From assembly GCF_004022425.1 (NCBI RefSeq), contig NZ_RBZY01000012.1, positions 25,516-64,188 of the forward strand: a DNA stretch of 38,673 nt. The letters are read 5' to 3'. Shown piece by piece: positions 26,079-34,181 of this stretch (its first letter is position 1; each line of letters starts with the position of its first letter). Below the pieces are notes generated by a model. That model did not search any database. It was given only the letters and a program-made list of their open reading frames with translations, and was not told where the DNA came from. This DNA is from Microbacterium enclense (GTDB taxonomy: Bacteria > Actinomycetota > Actinomycetes > Actinomycetales > Microbacteriaceae). Made by a program: the position numbers and the translations under genes.

Positions 26079-27209
26079 TCAGCCGGCCGCGTACGCGGCG
26101 ATGGCGGTCGTGGAGCTGGGAGCGAGGAAGCCGAACTTGCGCTTGACGGCACCGGGCGCGAAGGGAGAGGTGGTGAAGTTGGTCAGGCTGGTGACCTTGG
26201 ACGAGTCGACGAGACCGGCGAGGACCGCGTCGTAGGCGGGCGAGCCGCTGTAGGTGAACGACGACTGCACCTTGGCGCGCTCGACGATCAGGTAGGTGTC
26301 ACGGCCGAACGTGGTGTCGGCGTAGAAACCGGTGCTCGGCACCAGGTTGGGCGCGGTGCCCGTGAACGGGACCTGGCCGGCGACGGGCGAACCGAGGGCC
26401 ACCGTGGGAGCCGCGGCGACGGTGTTGACACCCGAGACGTTGTTGGCCTGGGCGACCCAGTTCGCCACCGAGAACGGGATGATCTGGTTGTCGCCGAGGA
26501 CCGTGGCGTCGTTCTCGGGGGTGACGTTGCCCGTGTCGTTGACCGCGGGGGCCGTCGGAGCGCTGCCCGAGTAGCCGAGAGCGTTCAGGAAGAACGTGCG
26601 GGTACCCGAACCGGCCTGGGGCAGGCGCGGCGTGACGGGGACGCCGTCGATCGAGGTCAGCGTGCCGTCGTAGATCGACTTCAGCTGCGCAGGGGTGAGG
26701 TTCGCCCAGGCGGCGGTGCCACCCTTGTAGGCGTAGGCCACAGCGTCACGACCGAAGGGGACGTAGAGCAGGCGGCCGTTGGCGTTGGCGTTGGTGCCGG
26801 GACCGCTGGAGCTGCGGGCGATGTCGACCTGACCGGTGATCGCGCGAGCGGGGGTGGCGTTGTTGTTGACCGACCAGTTCGTGCCGCTGACCGAGGCGCG
26901 CAGCGCGTCGCGGCCCGAGCCCGAGCCGTTGGGACGCGCGAAGTACACGCCGCCCGGCTTGGTCTGGATCGCGGCGGAACCGAACGCGTCGAAGTTTCCG
27001 ATCGACTTGCCACCGGCGAGGATGCGGACGGAGGCACCCGAGACGCTGGTGCCGTTGGTGAGGGCGTTCATCGAGTCCTGGAGCGTGTCCGAACCGACGA
27101 CCGCGTAGCTGTTCGCGACCGGCTCCGCGGAGGCCGACGATGCGAAGGCGACGCCCGAGAGGACGAGGCCGACAGCCGCACCGAGTGCGGCGATCTTCTT
27201 GATCTTCAC
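26079..27209 (-). CDS. Secreted PstS-like substrate-binding protein
   Basis: A 376-residue extracytoplasmic protein with a signal peptide (cleavage near SSASA, 28) and no lipobox or C-terminal anchor, so it is either released or held by partners. The PBP-like fold is suggested by VVGSDTLQDSM at the N-terminus, RPNGSGSGRDALRASV, DIARSSSGPG, LTPAQLKSIYDGTLTSID and PQAGSGTRTFFLNALG, matching the order of PstS loops. The GTG start at 27209 has only a weak AGG upstream. It lies in the pst operon 60 bases downstream of the 850-residue protein. The ligand may be phosphate or a related oxyanion; unproven. Confidence 0.8.
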   Translation of the reverse strand: MKIKKIAALGAAVGLVLSGVAFASSASAEPVANSYAVVGSDTLQDSMNALTNGTSVSGASVRILAGGKSIGNFDAFGSAAIQTKPGGVYFARPNGSGSGRDALRASVSGTNWSVNNNATPARAITGQVDIARSSSGPGTNANANGRLLYVPFGRDAVAYAYKGGTAAWANLTPAQLKSIYDGTLTSIDGVPVTPRLPQAGSGTRTFFLNALGYSGSAPTAPAVNDTGNVTPENDATVLGDNQIIPFSVANWVAQANNVSGVNTVAAAPTVALGSPVAGQVPFTGTAPNLVPSTGFYADTTFGRDTYLIVERAKVQSSFTYSGSPAYDAVLAGLVDSSKVTSLTNFTTSPFAPGAVKRKFGFLAPSSTTAIAAYAAG

Positions 27210-27269
27210 TGATGACCTATCTGTGGGTTGTTGTGATGAGAGGGAACTGCGGGAAGGAAAAGTCGGAGG

Positions 27270-29822
27270 TCACGTTCTGCGGGGCAGACGCGGGATGAGC
27301 AGCACGACCAACGCGGCGATGAGACCGGCGAGGAGGCTGATCGGCAGGGCGGCCGGAAGGGCGCCCGAATCGGGGTCGGCCGCGGTCTTCGCTCCGGCGA
27401 GCGCGCCGGCGACGGCCCCGGATGCGGCGGGGTTGGAATCCCCCGCCGGGGTCGATCCGGCGGGTGCTGCGGCCGCTCCGGTGGAGCCGCCGGACGCCGC
27501 CCCGGCACCCGTGGAGCTGCCGCCGATCGATCCGGAGGATCCACCGGGCCGCGGGGGCGTGGACGGCTGCGGCGGCGTCGTCGGACTGCCCGGGGTGACG
27601 CCGTTCTCCAGAGCGGTGGCTGCCGCGCGCGCCTGGACGCGCCACCCGTCGGGCAGTGGAGCGTAACCGTTGGGGAGCTGCCCCGTCTGAACCCCGGGGG
27701 CCTGACCGGGCTCCGCCGCATAGCGGATAAAGTCCGCGTAGACGCGGCGGACGTCGGCATCCTTCACGAACGGGCTCGCGGCGGCGTAGACGGGAAGCGC
27801 GAGCGGGTAGGCGCCCGCCGCTCGAGCCGCCTCCGGGCTTGCGGGATCGAAGCTGCGGACCTGGGTCTGAGAGCCGACCGTCGTCATCGCGGCAGCGGCC
27901 GCAACCAGCGCCTCGTTCGTGGGGCTCACGAACTCCCCCGCCGGGTTGCGCAGAGAAGCGGTGACCAGTTGATACTTGTCCGCGGCGGCGCCGTCGGTGA
28001 GGGAGACGACCGCCTGCGTGCCGGGCAGGTTGCGCGGGCTCCGGGTGTAGCGGGGCGGGTTCCCCAGAGGGTCCCAGGCGCTCAACGCCAGGCCGTCGCC
28101 GCGCAACGTGTAGTACGCCGCGTTGTCGAGGTCGTTCGTGTAGGGACGCCAGGTGACGGAGTTGATCGCCGCGGGGCCGTCCTCGACGGCCGGAACCTCG
28201 ACGGGGTCGGGGCGGGGGAAGTTGTCGCGCGGCAGGGCGAAGGCGTTCCCGGTGGGATTCTTCGCCGCGTCGGTCGACGCGTAGGGGTTCACCACCATCC
28301 CCCAGGCGTCGGCATTCCCCGCGAGGAAGTCGCGAGCGTCCGCGTCGGCCATCACGTAGCCCCACAGCGCGGTGGCGACATCGGTGCGGCCCTGCGGCAC
28401 GAGCATGTCGGCCACGGCCACGCTGGCGATCGCCTGCTGTGCCCACTCGGGGTCGTTGATCTCGAGGAAGTCGGGATCGAAGAGGAGGTTTCGGGGGTTC
28501 TCGCCGAGGTGCGACCGGTCGGCCTGATACGGCAGCGAATCGAGATACGACGAGGTCAGCAGCTTGGCGATGAGCCGCGGAGTCAGCTTCATGTCCGTCA
28601 GCGGCAGACGCGCCCGAGCGAGGGCATCATCGGGGACGGTTCCGTCCTGGCGCGGGAATCGGTCGATCGCGAAGCCCACCGTGACCGAGCTCAGCGCGAT
28701 CGGCGCGTAGACGAGCTTGTCCTCCCCCTCCCCGCGGTAGGGCAGCGACGTCAGGGCGAGGGGCGCGTCGTCGCCGGCCGCGTTGGCCGTGGCCACCGCG
28801 TCGCTCTCGGTTCCGGTGAGGAGCGTGAACACGCTGCCTCCCGTCCCCGAGCACAGCGACGGCTGCCAGGACGACACCGCTCGCGCGACGACCTCGCTGC
28901 CCGCCAGCTGACGCTCGGCCGCACCGATCGCGCACCGCAGGCCCACCGGGCGGAAGTCGAGCTTGACCGCGACGTGGTGCTTCCAGTTGTCCCAGAAGAG
29001 GCCGGAGCTCACCACGGCGGCCTCACCCGTGTCGGCGGTACCGCGCGGGATGATCACGAGCCAGCAGGGCTGGCCGCTCGCGGCGTTGGCGTCGTCGGAG
29101 GTGCGGGTGCCGCATCCGAGTCCGCGGGACTGCGTGACCGTCTGGACCTCGAACTTCGTGCTGCCCGTACCGTCCGCGCCGGTGCCGGCCCACGGGATCT
29201 CGTTCGAGGTGTACTGGGTGAAGAAGGCGTTCGTGTTCACGTCGACGTCGGGCACGCGCGTGCCATCGACGACGGAGGCGATCGTTTCGCCGGTCGCCGA
29301 TCGGAAGGGAACCGAGGTGTAGGCGGGGTCGAGGGAGCCGGATCCCGGCACGGAGAACGACTCGTCGGCCTCGGCCGTGCTGCCCTCGGAGCGGTATCCG
29401 TCTCGTGTCGCTCCGGGTGTTCCGAACGCGCCGTACTGGCACGTCGTGCGGTCGGGCTGCCCCGGGTTCTGCGGGTCGTCGCCCCAGCACTGCGCGATCT
29501 GCAGGAAGTTCTGGCCGCCGGACTGCTGCGTCGGCGGCGTCGATTCCTTGCCGCCGGTCCAGCTGATCTCCAGGCCCTGCGCGACGAGGCCCTTCGTCTG
29601 CGACACCGTCACGGAGAGATCCGGGAACGGGGAGTTCTCCCAATCCGAGTCGTAGGCCTTGGCGGTGACCGTCGCCGACGTCGCATCGGCCGCCGCGGCT
29701 GCGCCGGTCGGCAGCACGCCGCCGGCGGTCAGAGCGGCGAAGACGAGGCCGCCGACGAGCGCGCCGGACAAGCCGGACAGCACACGTCGCGCGGCGCGCC
29801 CTTCGGGTAGAGCACTACGCAC
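27270..29822 (-). CDS. Large membrane-anchored PstS-like surface protein (850 aa)
   Basis: An 850-residue surface protein. An N-terminal signal/anchor (about 15-45, ending PTGAAAAADA) is followed by an unrecognised region with paired Cys (QIAQCWGDD ... TTCQYGAFG), then a region resembling a periplasmic-binding-protein core (LVYAPIALSSVTVGFAIDRF, LTPRLIAKLLTSSYLDSL), a long Gly/Ser/Ala/Pro stalk, and a C-terminal transmembrane helix ending LIPRLPRRT. GTG at 29822 is chosen since GGAG (29829-29832) lies 6 bases upstream and the next 26 upstream codons do not look like a signal peptide. It has its own promoter region (29872-29904). The function is inferred only from fold hints and the pst context. 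Confidence 0.8.
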   Translation of the reverse strand: MRSALPEGRAARRVLSGLSGALVGGLVFAALTAGGVLPTGAAAAADATSATVTAKAYDSDWENSPFPDLSVTVSQTKGLVAQGLEISWTGGKESTPPTQQSGGQNFLQIAQCWGDDPQNPGQPDRTTCQYGAFGTPGATRDGYRSEGSTAEADESFSVPGSGSLDPAYTSVPFRSATGETIASVVDGTRVPDVDVNTNAFFTQYTSNEIPWAGTGADGTGSTKFEVQTVTQSRGLGCGTRTSDDANAASGQPCWLVIIPRGTADTGEAAVVSSGLFWDNWKHHVAVKLDFRPVGLRCAIGAAERQLAGSEVVARAVSSWQPSLCSGTGGSVFTLLTGTESDAVATANAAGDDAPLALTSLPYRGEGEDKLVYAPIALSSVTVGFAIDRFPRQDGTVPDDALARARLPLTDMKLTPRLIAKLLTSSYLDSLPYQADRSHLGENPRNLLFDPDFLEINDPEWAQQAIASVAVADMLVPQGRTDVATALWGYVMADADARDFLAGNADAWGMVVNPYASTDAAKNPTGNAFALPRDNFPRPDPVEVPAVEDGPAAINSVTWRPYTNDLDNAAYYTLRGDGLALSAWDPLGNPPRYTRSPRNLPGTQAVVSLTDGAAADKYQLVTASLRNPAGEFVSPTNEALVAAAAAMTTVGSQTQVRSFDPASPEAARAAGAYPLALPVYAAASPFVKDADVRRVYADFIRYAAEPGQAPGVQTGQLPNGYAPLPDGWRVQARAAATALENGVTPGSPTTPPQPSTPPRPGGSSGSIGGSSTGAGAASGGSTGAAAAPAGSTPAGDSNPAASGAVAGALAGAKTAADPDSGALPAALPISLLAGLIAALVVLLIPRLPRRT

Positions 29823-29828
29823 GAGATT

Positions 29829-29832
29829 CTCC
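29829..29832 (-). promoter_or_regulatory. Shine-Dalgarno fixing the start of the 850-aa protein
   Basis: GGAG on the minus strand, 6 bases before GTG 29822, supports this start over an ATG at 29900. Confidence 0.65.
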
Positions 29833-29871
29833 AGGTGAGGGCGACACCCTGAACGGGTGCCGACAGCGATG

Positions 29872-29904
29872 AAATTAGGGGCGGGTTGTGACTTCCGCAT
29901 GAAC
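29872..29904 (-). promoter_or_regulatory. Candidate PhoP-regulated promoter of the 850-aa protein gene
   Basis: On the minus strand GTTCATG and AGTCACA are spaced by 11 bases (29883-29904), resembling a degenerate PHO-box direct repeat (consensus GTTCACC every 11 bases), followed after 5 bases by TAATTT (29872-29877), a good -10. The predicted leader is about 43 bases. The box match is only 5/7 and 4/7. Confidence 0.4.
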
Positions 29905-29989
29905 GATCGACCAACGAGGGGTCGTATCTTGATGGAAGCCGGTGGTTCAGATATAAGCCCAGGTCAAGAGGCTTTTTGGCACGCCGGAT

Positions 29990-30012
29990 GCCGCCTCCGG
30001 ACGGGAGGCGGC
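29990..30012 (-). terminator. Hairpin terminator downstream of pstS
   Basis: A perfect 9-bp stem GCCGCCTCC/GGAGGCGGC with a 5-base loop begins 12 bases after the pstS stop, and the downstream minus-strand sequence contains AAAAAG. It probably ends or attenuates the pstCAS message. Confidence 0.7.
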
Positions 30013-30023
30013 GTGTATCGCGG

Positions 30024-31661
30024 TCAGCGTTTGCCGGCGGTGTTGGAACGCATGCGACGGAACCCCACGGGCGGGAGGACGATCGCCGCGATCAACAGCA
30101 ACGCGGCGGCCAGCATGAGCCACTGCGGTGCCTTCCATCCGTCTTCGGCGAGGGTGAACGGAGACGAAACGGCAGCGGCAGCGACACCGCCACCCCCGCT
30201 CGCTGCCGACCCGGAAACGAGGTTGCCGTTCGCGTCGTAGACGGCGTCACCCACACCCGCCGCGGCGTCCGCCGGCCCCGCGGCCGCGGTCCCCGCGTCT
30301 GCCGTCGCCGCGCCCGCGGCGGAACCGCCCGCTCCCCCGGCCTCGGCGGAGGAGCCGCCCGAGCCGGTCCCCGTCACGGGCGTGTCGGTACCGGCGGAAC
30401 CCGCGGTTCCGGAAGTGCACTGGTTCGGGCCCTGCTTGTCGCACTCCGCCGGCGCCGGCGCGGAGACCGCGAGCTGGTTGTTCGACGGCGAGTCGCCGGG
30501 CTTGAAGGTCGGGTTGTTGCATCGATTGATGTCGACGCCGTTCGCGTTGGCTCCCGGGATGCGCTTGAGCTGCTCCGAACCGGCCAGGACCAGGTTCATC
30601 GGGAGCGGCGAGTATCCCAGAGCGGTCGCCGACTGCTGCCCCTCGCAGAGCACGTACTCGGCGAAGCCGCCCAGGGTGCGGCCCTTCTCCGCCGTGAAGA
30701 TCCCCGCCGTCTGCGTCGGCACGATCAGGTACGAGTAGCTCGACAGCGGGTACGTGCGCGGATCGCCGTTGTTGTAGACGCCGTCCAGGATCTGGGTCAG
30801 GTAGTCGGCCGAGTTCGGGTCGTTGTTGATCTGCGCCTGCAGCAGGGCGACAGCCACGGACGGCGCGGTCGGCTCGATGTAGTAACCGGCGGAGTTCAGG
30901 ACCTTCGCGACGGGGAAGCCGGACTTCACCGCGTACGAGTACTCCACGTAGGTGATGGCGCCCTCGCCGTAATCCTGGCTGACGTAGCCGGCGACGCCGA
31001 GCGAGCCGTTCTGCGCCTTGCCGTTACCGGGCGTGGGGAACTGCGACGTCATTCCGCGCGTCCAGATGTCACCGTGCTGCTTCGACATCCAGAGGGTGAA
31101 CTGCGCGGATGAACCGGATCCGTCCGAGCGCACGACGGGGACGATCGACCGGTCCGGCATCGCCAGGCCGGGGTTGTCGGCCTGGATCGCGGGGTCGTTC
31201 CACTTCGTGATGGCGCCGGAGAAGATCTTCGTCACCACGGCGCCGGACAGACGCAGGTTGGTGACGCGCTTGCCGCCGATCTTGAGGTTGTACATGAAGG
31301 CGGTACCACCGGCCACGATGGGCATGTACGCGTAACCGCTGCGTGGCACCTCGGGCTGCGAGCCGTCCTCCGGGTTGGACTGGAACGGGATCTCGCTGAT
31401 CGCGAAGTCGACGGTGCCGTTGATGAAGTCGCGGCGACCGGCGGAGGAACCCACGCCCGAGTAGTTCACGGTCATGCCGTAGTTCTCACCGACGTTGCGG
31501 CGCCACTGGTCCAGTGCGTTCTGCGACCACGTGGACCCGGTACCGGAGATCGGCGCCCAGGAATCGGCGTGCGCCGCCGGAGGAGAAGACGAGACGAAGC
31601 CCGTGACCACGAGCACGGCGACGGCGGAAGCCGCCAGAAGAGAACGGATGCGGCGGATCAC
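30024..31661 (-). CDS. pstS: Phosphate ABC transporter substrate-binding protein with C-terminal membrane anchor
   Basis: A 545-residue phosphate-binding protein. A signal peptide (cleavage near AAHA, 36) is followed by PstS loops SGTGSTWSQNALDQW, GVGSSAGRRDFINGTVDFAI and VVRSDGSGSSAQFTLWM. The loop that normally supplies the phosphate-binding Asp (DFGxSD) reads FAISEIPF, i.e. Glu. Usual PstS proteins are about 340-380 residues and actinobacterial ones are lipoproteins; here there is no lipobox, and the binding domain continues into a Gly/Ala/Ser stalk, a helix (APQWLMLAAALLLIAAIVLP) and RRMRSNTAGKR. A GTG start overlaps the pstA stop by 4 bases. A longer frame reading back into pstA is rejected. 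Confidence 0.9.
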   Translation of the reverse strand: MIRRIRSLLAASAVAVLVVTGFVSSSPPAAHADSWAPISGTGSTWSQNALDQWRRNVGENYGMTVNYSGVGSSAGRRDFINGTVDFAISEIPFQSNPEDGSQPEVPRSGYAYMPIVAGGTAFMYNLKIGGKRVTNLRLSGAVVTKIFSGAITKWNDPAIQADNPGLAMPDRSIVPVVRSDGSGSSAQFTLWMSKQHGDIWTRGMTSQFPTPGNGKAQNGSLGVAGYVSQDYGEGAITYVEYSYAVKSGFPVAKVLNSAGYYIEPTAPSVAVALLQAQINNDPNSADYLTQILDGVYNNGDPRTYPLSSYSYLIVPTQTAGIFTAEKGRTLGGFAEYVLCEGQQSATALGYSPLPMNLVLAGSEQLKRIPGANANGVDINRCNNPTFKPGDSPSNNQLAVSAPAPAECDKQGPNQCTSGTAGSAGTDTPVTGTGSGGSSAEAGGAGGSAAGAATADAGTAAAGPADAAAGVGDAVYDANGNLVSGSAASGGGGVAAAAVSSPFTLAEDGWKAPQWLMLAAALLLIAAIVLPPVGFRRMRSNTAGKR

Positions 31662-32938
31662 GGCTGGTCCTTCGAAGGGGTCGGGTCGTTCGGAAGCGCC
31701 TCGGCGGCGACACGGTGTCGGTTCTCGATGCGCTGGAGGTCTGCGGCCGACTGCGCGGTGCGGGCACGACGCTGGCGGGCGCTGAGCTGTCCGGGACCGC
31801 GGCCGCCGATGATGCGCGCGATCGCGAAGAGCAGGAGCACGAGCAGGAGGAGGGTTGCGGCCGCGCCGAATCCGCGGGCGATCATGTTCGGCTCGGGCGA
31901 CTTGACGAAGTCGAACACCTGCAGGGGCAGGGAGATCATCGGGCCCGAGAACGGGTTGACGTTCATCACGGCTGTCACCCCGGAGGTGAGCAGAACCGGC
32001 GAGGTCTCGCCGATGCCGCGGGCGGTGCCCAGGATCACCGCGGTGACGAGACCCGAACGCGCCGTCGGAAGGACGACGTGCCAGACGGTGCGCCACCGGG
32101 AGGACCCGAGCGCGTACGAGGCCTCGCGCAGATTTCCGGGAACCAGACGAAGGACGACGTCCGAAGCGCGGATCACGATCGGCAGCATCATCACGGTGAT
32201 CGCGAGCGACGCCGCGAAGCCCGAGCGCTCGTGGGTGATGAGCTGGATGACCGCCGAGTACACGAACAGGCCCGCGACGATCGAGGGCAGAGCCGTCATG
32301 GCATCCGAGATCGTCCGGACGAACCGCGCGAACCGGCCACCGATCTCGTTCATGAAGACGGCGGTCGCGATCCCGAGGGGAACGGTGATGGACAGGGCGA
32401 TGGAGATCTGGATGAGCGTGCCGACGATCGCGTGCGCGATGCCACCGACGCTGAGCGGCTCGAGCGGGCCCGCGGACTCCATCGTCTGGACGAACGAGTT
32501 GAGATTGACCAGGGCCGGGAGCCCGCGGAACACGGCGAAGCACACCACGAACACGAGCGCGGCGATGAGGATCGAGGCGGCACTGTAGAGAAGCGCCGTC
32601 ATCACGCGATCCGCCACCTCCTGACCGGTCGCCCGCAACGCCACCAGGAGCGCGTAGATGAGCACGAACAGCAGGTAGGTGACGATCGCCCACCCGACCG
32701 CCCCCGTCATCGGGGTGAACCACCCGAAGAGCAGGGTCGCGACCGCCAGCGCGGCACCCAGGGCTCCGGTCAGATTGAAGGTGTCCTCGGCGGTCGCGCC
32801 GCTCATGCGACGACGGGGACCGACGGGTTCGTTGCCGGGGGCGGGGCGGAAGGTGCGCTTCGGTCCGGTGTCGGAAGGGTCGCCGCCGCGGCCCCCCGGG
32901 CCTCCCGCGGCGATGACGGTCGTGATGGTTTCGTCCAT
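31658..32938 (-). CDS. pstA: Phosphate ABC transporter permease with N- and C-terminal extensions
   Basis: Integral membrane permease, 426 residues, compared with about 300 for typical PstA. A cytoplasmic N-terminus starting MDETITTVIAAGG (sharing the acidic-Thr-Val motif of PstB and PstC) precedes two extra hydrophobic helices (about 55-95), then the six-helix permease core with the EAA-type coupling loop EASYALGSSRWRTVWHVVLP and GTARGIGETSPVLLT. The C-terminus is a charged tail (SARQRRARTAQSAADLQR...). It starts 6 bases after the pstC stop and overlaps pstS by 4 bases. Confidence 0.93.
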   Translation of the reverse strand: MDETITTVIAAGGPGGRGGDPSDTGPKRTFRPAPGNEPVGPRRRMSGATAEDTFNLTGALGAALAVATLLFGWFTPMTGAVGWAIVTYLLFVLIYALLVALRATGQEVADRVMTALLYSAASILIAALVFVVCFAVFRGLPALVNLNSFVQTMESAGPLEPLSVGGIAHAIVGTLIQISIALSITVPLGIATAVFMNEIGGRFARFVRTISDAMTALPSIVAGLFVYSAVIQLITHERSGFAASLAITVMMLPIVIRASDVVLRLVPGNLREASYALGSSRWRTVWHVVLPTARSGLVTAVILGTARGIGETSPVLLTSGVTAVMNVNPFSGPMISLPLQVFDFVKSPEPNMIARGFGAAATLLLLVLLLFAIARIIGGRGPGQLSARQRRARTAQSAADLQRIENRHRVAAEALPNDPTPSKDQP

Positions 32939-32944
32939 GGCGGG

Positions 32945-34006
32945 TCAGCCCTCGCTCTGCGCGCCCGACCGCGAACGCGCCACGATCGAGGAAGCGGTGA
33001 AGTTGATCACCAGGGTGATCAGGAACAGGGCGAGGCCGGCCGCCATGAGGGCGGACAGACCGAACTCGCTGGCCTCGCCGTAGCGGAGCGCGATGAGCGC
33101 CGACACCGAGTTGCTGCCGGTCTTGAGCACCTGCCAGTTGATCGTGAAGATCGGCGAGATGATCAGGTAGACGGCGATCGTCTCACCGAGCGCACGGCCG
33201 AGACCGAGCATCGTGCCGCCGATGATGCCGCCGCGGCCGAACGGCAGAACGACGGTACGGATCATCCCCCAGCGGGTGGAACCGAGAGCCAGGGCACCCT
33301 CGCGCTCGCCGACGGGGGCCTGCGAGAACGCCTCGCGCATGACCGAGGTCTGGGTGGGGGCGACCATCAGGGCCACCACGATGCCGGCGATGAACGCGGA
33401 GGACGTGAACTGGCTGGCATCCGTCAGCCGCGCGCCGTCGGCATCGGTGACGGCGAAGACGGGGATCCATCCGAAGTAGTACGAGATCCACTGGGCGACG
33501 GGGATGACGTTCTGCTGAAGGAAGAACAGACCCCAGAGCCCGTAGACGACACTCGGGACCGCTGCCATCAGGTCGACGAGCGAGATGAGCAGGGAGCGCA
33601 TCCGCGGCGGGATGATCTCGGAGATCAGCAGGGCCGTGCCCATGGCCAGCGGCACCGAGAAGAACATCGCGACGAGGGCGATCGTCACCGTACCGGAGAG
33701 CACCGCGGCGATACCGAAGGTCCGGGTTTCGGGCGACCACTCCTGTGTCGTCAGGAAGGAGAACCCGGCGACGCTGAGCGCATCGCCGCCGCGGAGCGTG
33801 AGGAAGAAGCCCACCGCGAGCATGATCGCGACCGTGATGCCACCGGCGGCGAAGGCGGTCGTTCGGAAGATGGAATCGGCCGTCGACGGGCGCGACGCGA
33901 GCGAGCGGGCGCGGGGACGATCATCGTCACGGGGCGGCGTCTCGTCGTCGTCGGGGGCGTCGGCGAACAAGACCTCGGTGATGTCGCCGGAAGAAGCAGC
34001 GTTCAT
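32945..34006 (-). CDS. pstC: Phosphate ABC transporter permease PstC
   Basis: Integral membrane permease of the Pst phosphate importer, 353 residues. A long acidic cytoplasmic N-terminus (GDITEVLFADAPDDDE, residues 7-22) precedes about six transmembrane helices. The ABC-coupling loop REGALALGSTRWGMIRTVV and the conserved MLGLGRALGETIAVYLI are present, as is the PstC-type ISEIIPPRMRSLLISLVDLMAAVPSVVYGLWGL region. ATG at 34006. It is the first pst gene; the 175-base upstream gap holds a GTTCACC element and a palindrome. No terminator separates it from the PASTA kinase upstream. Confidence 0.94.
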   Translation of the reverse strand: MNAASSGDITEVLFADAPDDDETPPRDDDRPRARSLASRPSTADSIFRTTAFAAGGITVAIMLAVGFFLTLRGGDALSVAGFSFLTTQEWSPETRTFGIAAVLSGTVTIALVAMFFSVPLAMGTALLISEIIPPRMRSLLISLVDLMAAVPSVVYGLWGLFFLQQNVIPVAQWISYYFGWIPVFAVTDADGARLTDASQFTSSAFIAGIVVALMVAPTQTSVMREAFSQAPVGEREGALALGSTRWGMIRTVVLPFGRGGIIGGTMLGLGRALGETIAVYLIISPIFTINWQVLKTGSNSVSALIALRYGEASEFGLSALMAAGLALFLITLVINFTASSIVARSRSGAQSEG

Positions 34007-34099
34007 CCGCGAGCGCGCCGACGGGAAGGCGCTGCGATGCGCAGAGTTCTACTCATGGAGCTTCCTGAGCGGAGAGGCCGGCGGCGGGTTCCGACCGGA

Positions 34100-34129
34100 C
34101 GACGATCATCGTCGGGTGTGCTGGTGAAC
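34100..34129. promoter_or_regulatory. Palindrome and PHO-box half-site upstream of pstC
   Basis: CGACGAT-C-ATCGTCG (34100-34114) is a perfect 15-base palindrome. GTTCACC on the minus strand (34123-34129) matches the PHO-box heptamer, but its expected partner 11 bases away is degenerate. Both lie 94-123 bases upstream of the pstC start. Confidence 0.4.
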
Positions 34130-34181
34130 GACGGAAGACACAAGGGCGAAGAAGACCTTTCCGGGTCGTGAGGGAGGGACG

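Noticed and set aside
30024..32723. An 899-residue PstS with a long N-terminal extension
   Set aside because: The extension is an out-of-frame reading of pstA; a signal peptide begins right after GTG 31661.
31715..34171. An 818-codon plus-strand frame across pstA and pstC
   Set aside because: It is antisense to two unmistakable permeases and is dominated by Arg/Asp/Glu/His/Gly, a typical shadow of membrane-protein codons.
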